From NCBI RefSeq assembly GCF_018294505.1, contig NC_057803.1, positions 690,148,831 through 690,212,830 on the forward strand: DNA of 64,000 bases, in the 5' to 3' direction. The number at the start of each line of letters is the position of its first letter. The stretch's first letter is position 1. The notes under the pieces were generated by a model. The model was not told where the DNA came from and made no database searches. It saw only the letters and a list, made by a program, of their open reading frames with translations. The stretch comes from Triticum aestivum (taxonomy: Eukaryota; Streptophyta; Magnoliopsida; Poales; Poaceae). Both the position numbers and the translations under genes were made by a program. This document shows positions 1 to 12,605 of this stretch, piece after piece.

Positions 1-829
1 CGAACAATTCATTTGATGGGAGCTCCTCCAATGCCGCTCAAGTAGGCATTTTCTATTCGGCGCACTGTGTCAAATTGGCGCAGAAACACACGAGTGTTTC
101 TATCGCGCCAGCCCATTTCAGGAGGAGCACACGTACTGCACCATCCTGAATCAGTTCGTTTTGTTGTTTCTTTCATGGTTTGTCAGTTTTTGTTTTGTTT
201 TTGTTAGTATCTATTATTTATCATTTTATTTTTAGTTATTATATCACAAATTTTATTTTTACCGAAAATTTCAACAAGTTCATATTTTTCAAATTTTATT
301 CCGATTTTAGAAAAGGTTTTATTTTATAGCAAAAGTCTAGAATTTTAAAAAATCAGAAATTAATTTTGTTTCATGGTCTCAAAAAATATTATTATATTTG
401 TTCAGATTTCAAGCCAGGCTGCCCTTTGAGGCGTGCCACTAATGGACGCAAAGAGCATCCAATATGAGTGTGAGCATTATGTCTTGCAGTAAGCGAGATG
501 GTAACAGCTCTCGCTCAAGGTTTACCTTGCAAGTCACTCCTCCCAGGTACAATTCATGGTAAGTATTAGAGGCGCGTCCTAGTTGAGGCGGTTCGAGCAG
601 GTATTCCTTCGTTTTATTTTTATTTTTTGAGTTTCTTTTGTTCTTTTCTCTCTTTTTATTTTTTTCATTCTTTTGCATTTTGTTTCTTCTTTTTATTTAC
701 TTTTTCTTTTTTTCTTTTTTCGATTTTCTTTGTTCTTTTGGTTATTTTTCTACATCTTTTTGTATATGTTAACTTAATTTTCAATAGCCGTCTACCGTTT
801 TTCAGTAAAAATTAAACATTTCTGTAAAA
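1..829. other. Unassigned left-edge sequence
   Basis: No gene is visible. Short GC-richer stretches (about 1-150 and 420-600) flank AT-rich DNA, followed by a strongly pyrimidine-rich T/TTTC tract at about 605-760. Open frames here are low-complexity Phe/Ser or Lys/Asn runs and are not credible proteins. With the repeat and GC-rich stretch that follow, this resembles non-coding Triticeae DNA transposon derivatives, but I see no matching terminal inverted repeats. Confidence 0.4.
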
Positions 830-1430
830 AGTGGTCATATTTTTTCAATACATTTTAAAGCTTTTTCAAATATTTGATTAATATTTTTCAAATACAAGAT
901 TAACATTTTTTAATATATGGTGGACAATTTGTCTATATATTTGCTTGATTATCAGTTTTGAAGTAAAAATATTAACCTTTTTTATTAAATGGTCAATATT
1001 TTTAATAGCTGGTCAATATTTTTCTATAAAAATATTAACCGTTTTTAACCTTTCTGAATGCTTGATTAACAGTTTCAAATTAAAATATTTACATTTTTTA
1101 ATACGTGGTCCACATTTTTTCTATACACTTTTAACATTTTCGAAACGCTTGATTAACATTTTTTGAACTCTTGTTCAACATTTTTTTAAATGCTTGACTA
1201 AGATTTTTATATACATGATAAAAAAAATTCAGTATTTTATTAATATGGAGTCAACTTTTTTTCTATACACATTTAATATTTTTCAAATGCCTTATTCTCT
1301 TTTTGAAATACTTGTCCAACAATTTTACGAATGCTGGATTAACATTTTTCAAATACTTTTAAATATCTGTAAACATTTTGCAAATGTGTTTCGTAGAGTG
1401 ATTTTTGTAATATATATAAGCAAAAAAGAG
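830..1430. repeat. AT-rich degenerate short-period repeat
   Basis: About 600 bp of irregular repetition of a unit of roughly 20-36 bp built around TTAACATTTTT, CTTGATTAAC and TTTTTCAAATAC (for example near 895-950, 1060-1100, 1140-1200 and 1330-1350). Unit length and sequence drift strongly. Such tracts are common inside non-autonomous Triticeae DNA transposons; that assignment is inference. Confidence 0.6.
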
Positions 1431-2518
1431 AAAAAATAGAGGTGTGGCCTGCCATGTGTGTGGGCCGGCTCATCTTGCGTGCTCCTTCAGCGAGTCGGAA
1501 GCTGGACTTGCTGGAAGCGAGATATAGGGGCGGCCCAATACGAGCTCCCTCTCAAGTGTGTTTGACTCAATCTTTAGCAGGCAAAACGCCTAGTTGCTGC
1601 TCTATATATTGCCCGGCCATATAGCCTCATAAATTATTTTGACCGGTACCAGTGCAGTTATCCAAGAGTCTAGTCTAGATGTTTCAAAAAAATCTCCTAA
1701 AAGAAAGATGTTTCAAAATAATGTCATGTCTAGATTATAAGTAATAGCACCATAAATACCAATGTAATTTTTTTGCGAGTAATAAAATACCAATGTAATT
1801 AATTAACCGTCCCACAACATTTTGACGCCCTCAACCTCTTGATCAGGCTCATGAATACACCAGATCGTTTTGTCATCCTGCACAACGTCGTTACCCTCGT
1901 TTGTTGTGCTACATGAATCAGCCAACCAACGTCAAATGAGCCGCTACTCCTCAGATATGGGCGCTTTCTCGTGAACTGAGCGATGGAGTCATTGGCAATC
2001 GGGGATGACATCCAAATACAGTCTCTAGGATAGTACAGCTAAGCCTAATCCCACCCCTCTCAGCGATTCGCCTTTTTGACCGTCCATTTTGATGATCTGT
2101 CTGTTTGTGTCCATTGGATGCACGTGGGGTGCTGCTTTCATGCTAACTGGTGTCGACCTGGGCTTGTTGTCCGCTGGGCAGCTACTCCGGTGGCATTTTT
2201 TGACTCCCGTGGTTGATTGAGCCAAGCACAACCCATCTGTGATGTCGCTCCAATAACACAGCGATGAAGGGATCCCCGAGAAGAGGACGAAGGGGCAGCC
2301 CCTCCCTAGCCCCGTACTTCCACCCTCCTGGCAGCGTGCTCGCTCGCTCACCCTGATCCTCTGCACCGTGAGGACCTCGCCTCCCACCCTTGCCCTCCGC
2401 CTCCACGTCCATAATTCAAACTATTGTTGGCTTCATCCTCCTCTCCACCCATCGTTCTCACACTACCAACCCCTCTAGAAACCGTAACCACGGTGGCGAT
2501 CTACCCGTGGCTTTTCTC
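1431..2518. other. Unassigned flank left of element A, GC-rich end
   Basis: Holds a GC-rich patch (1440-1620), an AT-rich spacer (1630-1800) and a GC-rich, CpG-containing stretch (about 2240-2518) that stops exactly at the 5' LTR of element A. Minus-strand frames at 1799-2011 and 2025-2387 are open, but I recognise no domain. The last 280 bp look like a promoter or 5' UTR of a transcribed unit, continued on the far side of element A at 45589. Confidence 0.35.
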
Positions 2519-4001
2519 TATAAGTGCATCTAGTGCCCCTTAGTGATTTTGATGTATTGAAGACTTGTAGGTTAAGGGACTAATGTGTTTCTGAGTGTAC
2601 ACAGACTCTATAAGTCGATGAGGAGTTTGATATTTATGATGAAAATCGACCACTCAAAATGAATGTCTTCATTTGAAGACTTTGGTTTTCTGAAGACTTT
2701 GAAAGTGAGAAAATTGGTGTGACCTTGAATACTTGGATATTCATGCGAGGACTATGAAGCATTAAGACTTTTGTTTTCATAGTTTCATTTTCTCTTTCTT
2801 GAGTCATAGGAAACACCATACTATTAAAGGGGGGCGAGGTAAAGCTAAGGAAACACTTTCCAAGTGATGCTCATCTCAAAGCCTACACCTACCCAATCCT
2901 TTCGAGTGAAGCCATTGAAAATCTCATACAGTTCAGTCAATTTCTTCAGTGACAGAGTCGAAGATCTTCTGTTCTCTGAGGAATTTGTTCTGACTGGGGA
3001 GTTAGGAATTCGCCAGTGCGGATTGCCTACAAGTGAGGAACATGATAGCCCTGAGGAATTTGAGAGCTCAAATTTCAGACCGCTGTTGTGCTACGCGCCA
3101 GTTGTCCAAAGTATCCTACCCACCTGACGGCCGTATCATTGAAGGGCATTTATGTATTATCATGTCGGGCTGCTCCCTAGGCTATAAATAGCCGCCCCTA
3201 CAACCACTAGTTGGTTGGCTACTCCGAGAGAAACTGACACTTGTTATTGAGAGCATCCCATCCTCCGAGGACTTTGAGCAAAATCATCAAGTGAGGAAAA
3301 CCCAAAACCCAAACACCTACAACCCAAAGTGATTCAGCATCACTGAAGAGATTGTTCCTGTGTGGAACCGATGCTTGTTACCTTTGAGGATTGTGCATCC
3401 TCCAGACGGTTAGGCTTCATGGTCTAGAGCGTTTAAGAGGAATTGTGGATCGCCAAGTGACCAAGTCTGTGAAGGTTTGGAAGTCACCTGAAGACTTACC
3501 ATGAGTGATTAGGAGAGGTCTGTGTGACTTTAACTCAAGGAGAATACGATGAGGACTGTGTGCCCTTAGGTTTAAATACCCAGCCGCTCCAATCAGATGT
3601 ACAACTGTTGCAGCAGTTGGAATTGGTATACCAAATCATCGTCTTCACCAAGCTACTAGTTCTATCCCCTCAACCCTTGCATTTCTTCATTCATGTGTTG
3701 ATGAACCTGATCGTTACTGTTTGAAGACTTTGACTGAAGACTTCCTCAATTTCCTCAATCATAATTCTTCAGTCACTTTGTCTTCAGCCTGCTTATCCTA
3801 CTTTTCACGTTTTCTGTACTCTGTGTATATTTCATTTCATCATGATGACTATGCTATTGCTCTGTTATGCTTGTACCTCAGTACTTATTCTGCTGCTAGT
3901 GTTTCGTTGCTTAGGAAATTCCTCACTTAGAATTTCCTCCGTGACGAATTTGTAAAAGAATTCCTATTCACCCCCCTCTAGTCGATATAACACACTTTTC
4001 A
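2519..4001 (+). repeat. 5' LTR of element A
   Basis: Matches 32133 onward over its whole length once the nested insertions are removed. It begins TATAAGTG (the 3' copy has TGTAAGTG) and ends TTTTCA directly before the PBS. Length is 1483 bp. Confidence 0.85.
3183..3190 (+). promoter_or_regulatory. TATA box of element A 5' LTR
   Basis: TATAAATA within GGCTATAAATAGCC, about two-fifths of the way into the LTR, followed by a CT/AC-rich stretch. The same box is at 44756-44763 in the 3' LTR, which supports it as the core promoter of the element. Confidence 0.7.
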
Positions 4002-4003
4002 AT

Positions 4004-4015
4004 TGATATCAGAGC
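4004..4015 (+). promoter_or_regulatory. Primer binding site of element A
   Basis: TGATATCAGAGC lies two bases after the 5' LTR and differs by one base from TGGTATCAGAGC, the usual Copia site complementary to initiator methionine tRNA. Confidence 0.8.
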
Positions 4016-4382
4016 GAGGTACTCCCTTGTTCTGTGTGATTTTGGTTTAACCACCTAGAGTTTTAGTTATGTCGACTATAGGAATGATCAAGGTCTCAGC
4101 TGGGTGTCCTACCTTCGATGGGACGGACTACCCCTACATGAAGAATAAGATGCGCATGCATCTTGAGGCAATTGACAAAGATCTCTGGTATGTTGTGGAA
4201 ACTGGTGTTCCCTCTATCACTCCTTCCGTGAATGCTGCTGATGTGAAGAGATTCAAGCAACTCGATTTTCAAGCGAAAAATTTCATATGTGGCCATATGA
4301 GCAAAGGACAGTACAGTAGAGTGAGTGCTTTGGAAACATCAAAGCTTATCTGGGACGGCTGTCCAAGGTCAACAAAGGAGTC

Positions 4383-5934
4383 TGCTACGTCTCGAGCTTG
4401 CATTGGTTTTCCTTGAAGACGAAATGGTGATGCAGAACAGTAGCATAAGTATTCCCCTCAGTGTTTGAGAACCAAGGTATTAATCCAGTAGGAGGCTCCT
4501 CACAAGTCCCACGCACCTACATAAACAAACAAAGAACTCGCAACCAACACAATAAAGGGGTTGGCAAATCCTTCACGGCCACTTGCGAAAGTGAGATTTG
4601 ATAGAGATAATATGATAAGATAAATATATTTTTGGTATTTTATGATATAGATTGGAAAAGTAAAGATGCAAATAGAAGTAGATTGTTATATGATAAGAGA
4701 TAGACCCGGGGGCCATAGGTTTCACTAGTGGCTTGTCTCAAGATAACATAATTATTACGGTGGGTGGACAAATTACTGTCGAGCAATTGATAGAAAAGTG
4801 AATAATTATGAGATTATCTAGGCATGATCATGTATACAGGAATCACGTCTGTGACAAGTAGACCAACTCCTGCCTACATCTACTACTATTACTCCACACA
4901 TTGACCGCTATCCAGCATGCATCTAGAGTATTAAGTTCATGAAGAACGGAGTAACGCATTAAGAAAGATGACATGATGTAGAGGGATAAACTCATGCAAT
5001 ATGATATAAACCCCATATTTTTATCCTCGATGGTAACAATACAATACATGCCTTGCTGCCACTGCTGTCACTGGGAAAGAACACCGCATGATTGAACCTA
5101 AAGCTAAGCACTTCTCTCATGGCAAGAAAGATCAATCTAGTAGGCCAAACCAAACCGATAATTCGAAGAGACTTGCAAAGATAACTTAATCACACATAAA
5201 AGAATTTAGAGGAGATTCAAATATTTCTCATAGATAAACTTGATCATAAACCCACAATTCATCAGATCTCGACAAACACATCGCAAAAAGAGTTACATCG
5301 AATAGATCTCCAAGAAGAGGAAGGAGAACTTTGTATTGAGAATCAAAGAGAGAGAAGAAGCAATTTAGCTAATAACTATGGACCCGAAGTTCTGTGGTAA
5401 ACTACTCACAACTCATCGAAGAGGCCCTGGAGTTGATGTAGAGGCCCTCCATGGTGGATTCCCCCTCCGGCGGAGCGTCGGCGATGGCTCCAAGATAAGA
5501 TGTCGCGGATACAGAAGGTTACGGTGGTGGAAATAGTTTTTCGGTGGCTCCCCTAATGGTTTCGGAGTACATGGGTATATATAGGAGGAAGAAGTACGCC
5601 GGTGGACGATCGAGGGGCCCACGAGAAAGGGGGCGCACCCTCCACCCTCGTGGCCGCCTCGCTTGTTTCTTGACTTGCACTCCAAGTCCCCTCGATTATG
5701 TTTGTTCCAAAAAGATTGCTTCCGAAGGTTTCATTCCGTTTGGACTCCATTTGATATTCCTTTTCTTCGAAACACTGAAATAGGGGGAAAAATAACAATT
5801 CGGGCTGGGCCTCCGGTTAGTAGGTTAGTCCCAAAAATGATATAAAAGTGTAAAGTAAAGCCCATAAACATCCAAAACGGGTAATATAATAGCATGGAAC
5901 AATCAAAAATTATAGATACGTTGGAGACGTATCA
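4383..5934 (-). repeat. G1 3' LTR (low-coordinate copy)
   Basis: 1,552 bp, alignable along its length to 11044-12605. It begins TGCTACGTCTCGAGCTTG and ends GACGTATCA in plus-strand reading. A GC-rich promoter region and a TATA run lie at about 5570-5640. Confidence 0.9.
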
Positions 5935-5949
5935 AGCATCCCCAAGCTT
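5935..5949 (-). promoter_or_regulatory. G1 polypurine tract
   Basis: On the minus strand AAGCTTGGGGATGCT lies directly upstream of the 3' LTR start. The same tract stands before the G2 LTR at 18870-18884, and a close variant stands in F at 58122-58135. Confidence 0.8.
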
Positions 5950-8738
5950 AATTCCTGCTCATCCTCGAGTAGGTAAATGATAAAAACAGAATTTTTGATG
6001 TGGAATGCTACCTAGCATATTTCTCAATGTATTTCTCTTTATTGTGGCATGAATGTTCAGACCCAAATGATTCAAAATAAAAGTTCATATTGACATAAAG
6101 AATAATAACACTTCAAGCATACTAACTTAAGCAATCATGTCTTCTCAAAAGAACATGGCAAAGGAAAGTTCATTCCTACAAAATCATATAGTTTGGTCAT
6201 GTTTCATTTTTGTTACACAAGAATGATCTCATCATGCACAACCCCGATGACGAGACAAGCAATTGTTTCATACTTTAGTAATCTCAAACTTTTTTCAACC
6301 TTCACCCAATACATGAGCGTGAGCCATGGATATAGCACCATGGGTGGAATAGAATATAATGATAGGGGTTATGTGGAGAAGACAAAAAGGGATAAAGTAT
6401 CACATCGACGAGGCTAATCAACGGGCTATGGAGATGCCCATCAATTGATGTCAATGCGAGGAGTGGGATTGCCATGCAACGGATGCACTAGAGCTATAAA
6501 TGTATGAAAGCTCAACAAAAGAAACTAAGTGGGTGTGCATCCAACTTGCTTGCTACCTAGGGCATTTTGAGGAAGCCCATCGTTGGAATATACAAGCCAA
6601 GTTCTATAATGAAAAATTCCCACTAGTATATGAAAGAGACAACAAATGAGACTCTATATATGAAGAACATGGTGCTACTCTGAAGCACGAGTGTGGAAAA
6701 AGATAGTAACATTGTCCTCTTTTTTTGGCCATTTCTTTTTTTATTTGGCCTTTCTCTTTTTTAAGGGAAAATGCTCTAATAATGATGATCATCACACTTC
6801 TATTTATTTACAACTCATGAATTACAACTCGATACTAGAACAAAGTATGACTCTATATGAATGCCTCCGGCGGTGTACCGGGATGGGCAATGAATCAAGA
6901 GTGACATGTATGAAAAATTATGCATGGTGGCTTTACCACAAATACGATGTCAACTACATGATCATGCAAGGCAATATGACAATGATGATGCGTGTCATGA
7001 TAAACATAACAGTGGAAAGTTGCATGGCAATATATCCCGGAATTGCTATGCAAATGCCATAATAGGTAGGTATATTGGCTGTTTTGAGGAAGATATAAGG
7101 AGGTTTATGTGTGATAGAGCGTATCATATCACGGGGTTTGGATGCACCGGTGAAGTTTGCACCATCTCTCAAGGTGAGAAAGGGCAATGCACGGTACCGA
7201 AGAGGCTAGCAATGATGGAAGGCGAGAGTGTGTATAATCTATGGACTCAACATTAGTCATAAAGAACTCACATACTTATTGCAAAAATCTACAAGTCATC
7301 AAAAACCAAGCACTACACGCATGCTCCTAGGGGGATAGATTGGTAGGAAAATACCATCACTCGTCCCCGACTGCCACACATAAGGTTGACAATCAAATAA
7401 CACCTCATGCTTCAAATTTGTCACACAACGATTACCATACGTGCATGCTACGGGACTTGCAAACCTCAACACAAGTATTTCTTAAATTCACAATTACATC
7501 AACTAGCATGACTCTAATATTACCACCTTCATATCTCAAAACAATTATTAAGCATCAAGTTGAGCATAGCATCCAATTCACTTCCTATGATAGTTTTTAT
7601 TATACCCAACTTGGATGCCCACCATTTTAGGACAAATTTTATAACCATAGAAAATACCATGCTGTTCTAAAAGACTCCCGAAATAATATAAGTGATGCAT
7701 GAGAGATCAACAATTTCTACAAAATTAAGCCACCATCGTGCTCTAAAAGATATAAGTGAAGCACTAGAGCAAAAATTATCTAGCTCAAAAGATATAAGTG
7801 AAGCACATAGAGTATTCTAATAAATTTCTAATCAAGTATTTCTCTCTCAATAGGTGTGTACAGAAAGGATGATTGTGGTAAACTAACAATCAAAGACTAA
7901 TATCATACACGACGCTCCAAGCAAAACACATATCATGTGGCGAATAAAAATATAGCTCCAAGTAAAGTTACCGATAGACGAAGACGAAAGAGGGGATGCC
8001 TTCCGGGGCATCCCCAAGCTTAGGATTTTGGTTGTCCTTTGATATTTCCTTGGGGTGCCATGGGCATCCCCAATCTTAGGCTCTTGCCACCCTTTATTCC
8101 ATAATCCATCAAATCTTTATCCAAAACTTAAAAACTTCACAACACAAAACTCAACAGGAAATCTCATAAGCTCCATTAGTGCAAGAAAGAAAAACCACCA
8201 CATAAGGTACTGTAATGAACTCATTATTTGTTTATATTGGTGTTAAACCTAATGTATTCCAACTTCTCTATGGTTCATACCCCTACATACTAGCCATAGA
8301 TGCATCAAAATAAGCAAACAACACACGAAAAGTAGAATCTGTCAAAAACAGAACAGTCTGTGGCAATCTGTAACTTTCGAATACTTATGGAACTCCGAAA
8401 ATTCTACCAAAATAGGACGTCCTAGGAAATTTGTCTATTTATCTACAGAAAAAAGAATCAACACAAAACAACGTTCCTGTGATTTATTGAATTTTTTCTC
8501 GTGAGCGCAAAGTTTCTGTTTTTCAGCAGAATCAAATTAACTCATACCATAGGTTATCCTGTAGGTTCTACTTGGCACAAACACTAATTAAAACAAGAAA
8601 ACACATCTAAACATAAAATATATTCAAAATTTATTACTAAAAAGGAGCAAAAACAAGTAAACTAAAATAAAATTGGGTTGCCTCCCAACTAGCGCTATTG
8701 TTTAACTCCCCAAGCTAGGCATAAAAGCGAGGATAGAT
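5950..8738 (-). other. G1 non-coding 3' interior
   Basis: About 2.8 kb with no credible gene, where an autonomous element would have RT and integrase. It contains three copies of a motif around ATATAAGTGAAGCA (near 7686, 7750 and 7791) and two more tracts resembling the terminal polypurine tract (near 8010-8024 and 8066-8080). The same features recur in G2 at 20670-20800 and 20996-21070, so the region is conserved despite being non-coding. Confidence 0.65.
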
Positions 8739-10821
8739 CTAACTAGTGCCATATTTGGCACATGATTCATAAGTAGCTCGCATGATAGATTCATAAGGTA
8801 ATTTGACTTTATTTCTTGGAAAGTTCTCCATGCCTTTCCTCAATGGAAATTGGAATCTAATGTTCCCTTCCTTCATATCAATAATCGCACCAATCATTCT
8901 AAGGAAAGGTCTACCAAGAATAATAGGACATGAAAGATTGCAATCAATGTCAAGAATAATAAAATCTATGGGCACATAGTTCCTATTTGCAATAGTAAGA
9001 ACATCATTGATCCTTCCCATAGGCTTTTTAATGGTGGAATCTGCAAGGTGCAAATTTAAAGAGCAATCATCAAGTTCATGGAAACCTAGAATATCACATA
9101 AAGTTTTCGGAGTTGTGGAAACACTAGCACCCAAATCATACAAAGCATAACACTCATAATATTTAGTTTTAATCTTTATAGTAGGTTCCCACTCATCATT
9201 AAATTTTCTAGATATAGAAACTTCGAAATTAAGTTTTTCATCATAAGATTGCACCAAAGCATCAAGAATATGTTTGGTAAAGGCTTTATTTTGACTATAA
9301 GCATGAGGAGAATTCAAAATGGATTGCAACAAGGAAATACAATCAACTAAAGACCAATTATCATAATTAAATTCCTTGAAATCCAAGATAGTGGGTTCAA
9401 TGCTATTTAAAGTCTTGACCTCTCCAATCCCACTTTTACCAAATTTAGCATCAAGATCTAAAAACTCCGAATCATTGGGACGCCTTTTAACTAAAGTTGA
9501 CTCATCTCCAGTCCCATCATTACTAAGATTCATATTGCAAAACAAAGATTTAATAGGGGAGACATCTATAACTTTTAGATCTTCATCATTATTTTCATGG
9601 AAACTAGAAGAACATGCTTTAATAAAGCAATCTTTCTTAGCACGCAATCTAGCGGTTCTTTCCTTGCACTCATCAATGGAAATTCTCATAGCTTTGAGAG
9701 ACTCATTGATAGCATGCTTAGGAGGAGTAGATCTAAGTTTCAAAGAATCAACTTCAAGCGAAAGTCTATCAATGTTCCTAGCCAAATAATCAACTTTAAG
9801 GAATTTTTCTTCAAGCAAAGCATTAAAATTCTTTTGAGAGACCATAAATTCTTTCACACTATTTTCAAAATCAGAAGGCATCTTATTAAAACTACCATAA
9901 GAATTATTGTAGGAATTGCCATAATTATTATAGGAATTACTAGGGAATGGTCTAGAATTAAAGTTTCCTCGATAAACATTGTTACCAAAATTATCCCTAC
10001 CAACAAAATTCACATCCATAGATTCATTATTATTCTCAATCAAAGTAGACAAAGGCATATCATTGGGATCAATAGGAGCACTCTTAGTAGCAAATAATTT
10101 CATAAGTTCATCCATCTTTCCACTCAAAACATTAATTTCTTCTATAGCATGCACTTTTTTACTAGTAGATCTTTCGGAGTGCCATTGAGAAAAATTAGCC
10201 ATAATATTATCAAGTAGTTTAGTAGCTTCCCCTAAGGTGATTTCCATAAACGTGCCTCCCGCGGTCGAATCTAAAAGATTTCTAGAAGCAAAATTCAATC
10301 CGGCATAAAAAAATTTGTATGATCATCCATAAATTCAAACCATGAGTAGGGCAATTGTGAATCATCAATTTCATTCTTTCCCAAGATTGGGAAACATGCT
10401 CATGATCAAGTTGTTTAAAATTCATAATATCGTTCCTAAGAGAGATGATCTTAGCGGGAGGAAAATATTTAGAGATAAAGGCATCTTTGCACTTATTCCA
10501 TGAATCAATAATATTTTTAGGCAAAGATGAAAACCAAATTTTAACACGATATCTAAGTGAAAACGGAAATAACTTCAATTTAACAATATCGTTATCCGTA
10601 TCTTTCTTCTTTTGCATCTCACACAAATCAACAAAGTTGTTTAGATGGGTAGCGGCATCTTCACTAGGAAGGCCGGAGAATTGATCTTTCATAACAAGAT
10701 TTAGCAAAGCAGCATTAATTTCACAAGACTCAACATCATTAAGAGGAGCAATCGGAGTACTAAGGAAATCATTAATATTGGTATTGGAAAAATCACACAA
10801 TTTGGTATTATCTTGCGCCAT
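8739..10821 (-). pseudogene. gag: G1 gag-protease
   Basis: Athila-lineage gag fused to an aspartic protease. The ATG at 10821 gives MAQDNTKLCDFSNTNINDF; the longer open frame upstream to 10947 is a hydrophobic leader without support. A retrotransposon gag domain covers about 10700-10330 (around LKLFPFSLRYRVKIWFSSLP). A homopolymer of seven A at 10307-10313 marks a one-base frame change into the second segment, 10298-8739. That segment has a Ser/Asn-rich linker, then the protease with DLGA at 9126-9137 and the later ILGRPFLR motif. It ends at TAG 8739-8741 with no RT after it. Apart from the single indel the roughly 690 codons are open. Gag and protease probably once served as the element's own particle components; polymerase functions must come from a partner. 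Confidence 0.8.
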
Positions 10822-11015
10822 CACGACAAGCAATCCAACACACAAGCAAACGAAAGGCAAGCGAAAGAGAGAGGAGAAAGGGAAAGAGAGGGCGAATAAA
10901 ACGGCAAGGGTGAAGTGGGGGAGAGGAAAACGGGAGGCAAATGGCAAATAATGTAAATGCGAGGGAGATGAGTTTGTGATGGGTACTTGGTATGTCTTGA
11001 CTTGAGCGAAGACCT

Positions 11016-11032
11016 CCCCGGCAACGGCGCCA
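11016..11032 (-). promoter_or_regulatory. G1 primer binding site
   Basis: Minus-strand TGGCGCCGTTGCCGGGG lies about a dozen bases inside the 5' LTR. This is the usual site of Athila-lineage Gypsy elements, generally assigned to aspartate tRNA (from memory). Confidence 0.8.
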
Positions 11033-11043
11033 GAAATCCTTCT

Positions 11044-12605
11044 TGCTAGCGTTCGTTTTCCTTGAAGAGGAAAGGTTGATGTAGCACAGTAGCATAAGTA
11101 CTTCCTTCAGTTTTTGAGAACCAAGGTATCAATCCAGTAGGAGGCTCGTCACAAGTCCCACGCACCTACACAAACAAACAAAGAACTCGCAACCAACGCA
11201 ATAAAGGGGTTGTCAATCCCTTCACGGCCACTTGCGAAAGTGAGATCTGATAGAGATAATATGATAAGATAAATATATTATTGGTATTTTATGATATAGA
11301 TTGGAAAATTAAAGATGCAAATAAAAGTAGATTGAAAGCTTATATGATAAGAGATAGAGCCGGGGGCCATAGATTTCACATGTGGCTTCTCTCAAGATAG
11401 CATAATTATTACGGTGGGTAAACAAATTACTGTCGAGCAATTGATAGAAAAGCAAATAATTATGAGATTATCTAGGCATGATCATGTATATAGGCATCAC
11501 GTTCATGACAAGTAGACCGACTCCTGCCAGCATCTACTACTATTACTCCACACATCGACCGCTATCCAGCATGCATCTAGAGTATGAAGTTCATGAAGAA
11601 CAGAATAACACATTAAGAAAGATGACATAATGTAGAGGGATAAACTCATGAAATATGATATAAACCCCATCTTTTTATCCTCGATGGCAACAATACAATA
11701 TATGCCTTGTTGCCCCTGCTGTCACTGGGAAAGGACACCGCAAGATTGAACCCAAAGCTAAGCACTTCTGCATGGCAAGAAAGATCAATCTAGTTGGCCA
11801 AACCAAACCGATAATTCAAAGAGACTTGCAAAGATAACTTAATCACACATAGAAGAATTCAGAGGAGATTCAAATATTTCTCATAGATAAACTTGATCAT
11901 AAACCCACAATTCATCGGATCTCGACAAACACACTGCAAAAAGAGTTACATCGAATAGATCTCCAAGAAGAGGAAGGAGAACTTTGTATTGAGAATCAAA
12001 GAGAGAGAAGAAGCCATCTAGCTAATAACTATAGACCTGAAGGTCTATGGTAAACTACTCACAACTCATCGGAGAGGCCTTGGAGTTGATGTAGAGGCCC
12101 TCCGTGGTGGATTCCCCCTCCGGCGGAGTGCCGGCGACGGCTCTAAGATGGGATCTCACGGATATAGAAGGTTACGGTGGTGGAAATAGTTTTTTGGTGG
12201 ATCCCCTTATGGTTTCGGAGTACATGGGTTTATATAGGAGGAAGAAGTACGTCGGTGGATGATCGAGGGACCCACGAGACAGGGGGCGCGCCCAGCCCTA
12301 GGGGGCGTGCCCTCCACCCTCGTGGTCGCCTCACTTGTTTCTTGATTTGCACTCCAAGTCCCCTGGATCACGTTTGTTCCAAAAAGATCGCTTCCAAAGG
12401 TTTCATTCCATTTGGACTCCGTTTGATATTCCTTTTCTTCAAAACACTGCAATAGGCAAAAAACAGCAATTCGGGTTGGGCCTCTGGTTAGTAGGTTAGT
12501 CCCAAGAATGATATAAAAGTGTAAAGTAAAGCCCATAAACATCCAAAACGGGTAATATAATAGCATGGAACAATAAAAAATTATAGATACATTGGAGACA
12601 TATCA
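11044..12605 (-). repeat. G1 5' LTR (high-coordinate copy)
   Basis: 1,562 bp. Its inner end is shortened (TGCTAGCGTTCG) compared with the low copy and the G2 LTRs. It carries the promoter region: a GC-rich dyad at about 12270-12330, upstream (in minus-strand reading) of a TATA run at 12229-12236. Confidence 0.9.
12229..12236 (-). promoter_or_regulatory. TATA box of G1 5' LTR
   Basis: TATATAAA on the minus strand, just downstream of the GC-rich hairpin region. The equivalent position is occupied in the G2 LTRs (18494-18500 and 23761-23768). Confidence 0.6.

Larger units (their letters stand above)
4383..12605 (-). mobile_element. G1: Sabrina-like non-autonomous Gypsy element in gag of A
   Basis: Complete minus-strand element flanked by a perfect 5-bp target duplication GAGTC (4378-4382 and 12606-12610). 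LTRs run 4383-5934 and 11044-12605. Read on the minus strand, the LTR begins TGATACGTCTCCAACG (intact in the low copy) and ends in TAGCA. Size is 8,223 bp. It encodes gag and protease but no RT, RNase H or integrase, so it would need proteins from another element. About 38 differences in the first 540 aligned LTR bases (7%) make it older than G2. The resemblance to the Sabrina family is from memory. Confidence 0.9.

Noticed and set aside
439..815. Lys/Asn-rich minus-strand frame and Phe-rich plus-strand frame near the left edge
   Set aside because: Low-complexity translation of the T/TTTC tract.
1..1640. A complete non-autonomous DNA transposon with terminal inverted repeats
   Set aside because: The AT-rich repeat and GC-rich ends suggest one, but I could not find matching inverted termini or a target duplication.
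9376..10188. Plus-strand frames of 137, 166 and 69 codons
   Set aside because: Antisense shadows of the G1 gag-protease frame.
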